This document shows, in pieces, positions 62,774 to 64,000 of a DNA stretch of 64,000 nucleotides (position 1 is the stretch's first letter; each line of letters opens with the position of its first letter). Origin of the DNA: Synechococcus sp. AG-679-C18 (lineage in GTDB: Bacteria > Cyanobacteriota > Cyanobacteriia > PCC-6307 > Cyanobiaceae); contig QCUL01000004.1 in NCBI GenBank assembly GCA_003210755.1, positions 1-64,000 on the forward strand, read 5' to 3'. The notes beneath the pieces are model-generated. The model was not told the DNA's origin. It ran no database searches and saw nothing but the letters and a program-made list of their open reading frames with translations. The translations under genes were made by a program, and so were the position numbers.

Positions 62774-64000
62774 TCAGCAGTCAAGCAAGCGCACATCGCT
62801 GACATGCCCCGTCACCGCTGCCGCCGCAACCATGGCAGGACTCATAAGAAGGGTTCGGCCACTGGCTGATCCCTGGCGCCCCTTGAAATTTCGGTTACTT
62901 GAGCTTGCGCTGATCTGACGTCCCTCGAGCCTGTCGGGGTTCATGGCAAGACACATCGAACAGCCAGGTTCACGCCACTCGAACCCCGCATCTCGAAACA
63001 CTTGATCGAGGCCTTCAGCCTCAGCAGCACGAGCGACCTGCTCGGATCCAGGAACGACAAAGGCCTTGATCCCTGAAGCCACCTGTCGACCGCGAGCCAC
63101 ATCAGCTGCAGCCTTCAGATCACTGAGGCGACCGTTGGTGCAGCTGCCAATAAAACAGACATCCACAGGCACGCCAGCAATGGCTTGACCAGGCGCTAAA
63201 TCCATATAACGGTAAGCCTCTTCAGCGATCGGGCGATCTGCTGGATCTAGTTGCTCCGGAGTTGGAACCTGCTCATCGACGCCAATTCCCTGGCCAGGCG
63301 TGATACCCCAGGTCACCGTGGGAGCAATCACAGCCGCATCAAAGCGCAGCTCATCGTCAAAACAAGCATCCCAATCCGATGAGAGCGATTGCCACCAGCG
63401 AATCGCCCGTTGCCAAGCTTCACCATGAGGGACGCAGGGACGACCTTCTAAGTAGTCAAATGTCGTCTGATCAGGATTGACGTAGCCGCATCGTGCTCCT
63501 CCCTCGATTGCCATGTTGCAGAGGGTCATCCGTTCCTCCATGGAGAGGGCCTCGATAGCAGGTCCAGCGAATTCATAGGCATGACCCACTCCAGCCTTAA
63601 CCCCAAGAGAGCGAATGACGTGCAGGATCAAATCCTTCGCAAAAACCCCTGGGCTCAGTCGATTCTCAACCCAAATACGTCGCACCTTTAGCTTGTTCAT
63701 CGCCAGGCTTTGACTTGCAAGTACATCACGAACCTGGGATGTGCCTATACCAAAGGCGATCGCTCCGAATGCACCGTGCGTTGAGGTGTGCGAGTCCCCA
63801 CAAGCCACAGTCATACCGGGCTGGGTCAACCCCAACTCCGGAGCAATCACATGCACGATCCCTTGACGGCCACTGCCGATTGCATTCAACAAAATCCCGT
63901 ATTGATTGCAGTTTCGCTCCAGAGTGCTGAGCATCTCTTCAGCCAACGGATCCGTAAAAGGCCTGGACTGATTAGTTGTAGGAACAATGTGATCGACCGT
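62774..64000 (-). CDS. leuC: 3-isopropylmalate dehydratase large subunit, 5'-truncated by the window
   Basis: The catalytic [4Fe-4S] subunit. The frame remains open to the window edge: residues upstream of MLSTLERN read [15 protein letters not shown], the expected N-terminal region, so the start lies beyond 64000. Iron-sulfur cysteines are in [10 protein letters not shown] and [36 protein letters not shown] is intact. It pairs with leuD downstream. Confidence 0.97.
   Translation of the reverse strand, partial: TVDHIVPTTNQSRPFTDPLAEEMLSTLERNCNQYGILLNAIGSGRQGIVHVIAPELGLTQPGMTVACGDSHTSTHGAFGAIAFGIGTSQVRDVLASQSLAMNKLKVRRIWVENRLSPGVFAKDLILHVIRSLGVKAGVGHAYEFAGPAIEALSMEERMTLCNMAIEGGARCGYVNPDQTTFDYLEGRPCVPHGEAWQRAIRWWQSLSSDWDACFDDELRFDAAVIAPTVTWGITPGQGIGVDEQVPTPEQLDPADRPIAEEAYRYMDLAPGQAIAGVPVDVCFIGSCTNGRLSDLKAAADVARGRQVASGIKAFVVPGSEQVARAAEAEGLDQVFRDAGFEWREPGCSMCLAMNPDRLEGRQISASSSNRNFKGRQGSASGRTLLMSPAMVAAAAVTGHVSDVRLLDC

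Noticed and set aside
1-64000. CRISPR array, insertion sequence or integrase gene
   Set aside because: No regularly spaced repeats, transposase or tyrosine/serine recombinase motifs were seen anywhere in the window.

Overview
The window is chromosomal DNA of a marine picocyanobacterium, most likely marine Synechococcus (sub-cluster 5.1 type); the genus is inferred from gene content. Evidence is the set of oxygenic-photosynthesis genes (psbO, psbH, psbN, psbI, a high-light-inducible protein, crtR, Ycf20 and Ycf66 proteins, ntcA), many cyanobacteria-restricted DUF proteins, and a combined glycine betaine and glucosylglycerate osmolyte locus. Genes are tightly packed with many ATGA or TAATG junctions. 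The gene-poor stretches are clearly more AT-rich than the core.

Layout. 1-10.6 kb: OsmC protein, then the compatible-solute locus. It holds glucosylglycerate metabolism (GH13 phosphorylase and gpgP, divergent from gpgS), a three-gene betaine ABC importer, and the two methyltransferases that make betaine from glycine, followed by a coupled DUF985 cupin. 10.6-18.8 kb: core genes aroC, a histone-H1-like K/A-rich protein, KDPG aldolase, ftsH, sat, psbO, coaBC, a DUF2555 protein and tRNA-Ala(CGC). 18.9-26.3 kb: an accessory-looking, AT-rich, gene-poor region with a PNP/UDP-type nucleosidase beside tRNA-Ala, a PEP-mutase/isocitrate-lyase family enzyme, a ZIP transporter behind a perfect Fur/Zur-like palindrome, several very small genes including hli, a 2OG-Fe(II) oxygenase-like protein and Ycf20. 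26.4-32.8 kb: NDH-2, pyrB, alkyladenine glycosylase, a queuosine-precursor-transporter family protein, a 47-aa membrane protein, creatininase family, gatC and crtR. 32.8-34.1 kb: a sparse region with a decayed tRNA-Leu copy exactly 633 bp from the intact tRNA-Leu(UAG). 34.1-55 kb: dense housekeeping block (ycf66, ileS, FIST, trmB, ictB, sugar kinase-like, glmM, slt, thyX, dcd, CobO-like, rph, ntcA, DUF3084, YqgF-like, pth, tatA, psbH, psbN). 55-64 kb: GH38 alpha-mannosidase, psbI, a DUF3769 LptD-like outer-membrane protein, a pentapeptide-repeat protein, leuD and the 3' part of leuC, which runs off the right edge.

How it fits together. The left end is a salt and osmotic-stress module combining synthesis, uptake and turnover. 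The ntcA gene carries a textbook NtcA-activated promoter upstream of itself, implying autoregulation. The most unusual items are the tRNA-Leu relic marking a probable past integration, a small gene between the two tRNA-Leu copies that has no standard start codon, a CobO-like protein without a P-loop lysine, the Fur/Zur palindrome at the ZIP gene, and an NLR-type nucleosidase domain standing alone next to a tRNA. No CRISPR array, insertion sequence, integrase or rRNA operon was seen.
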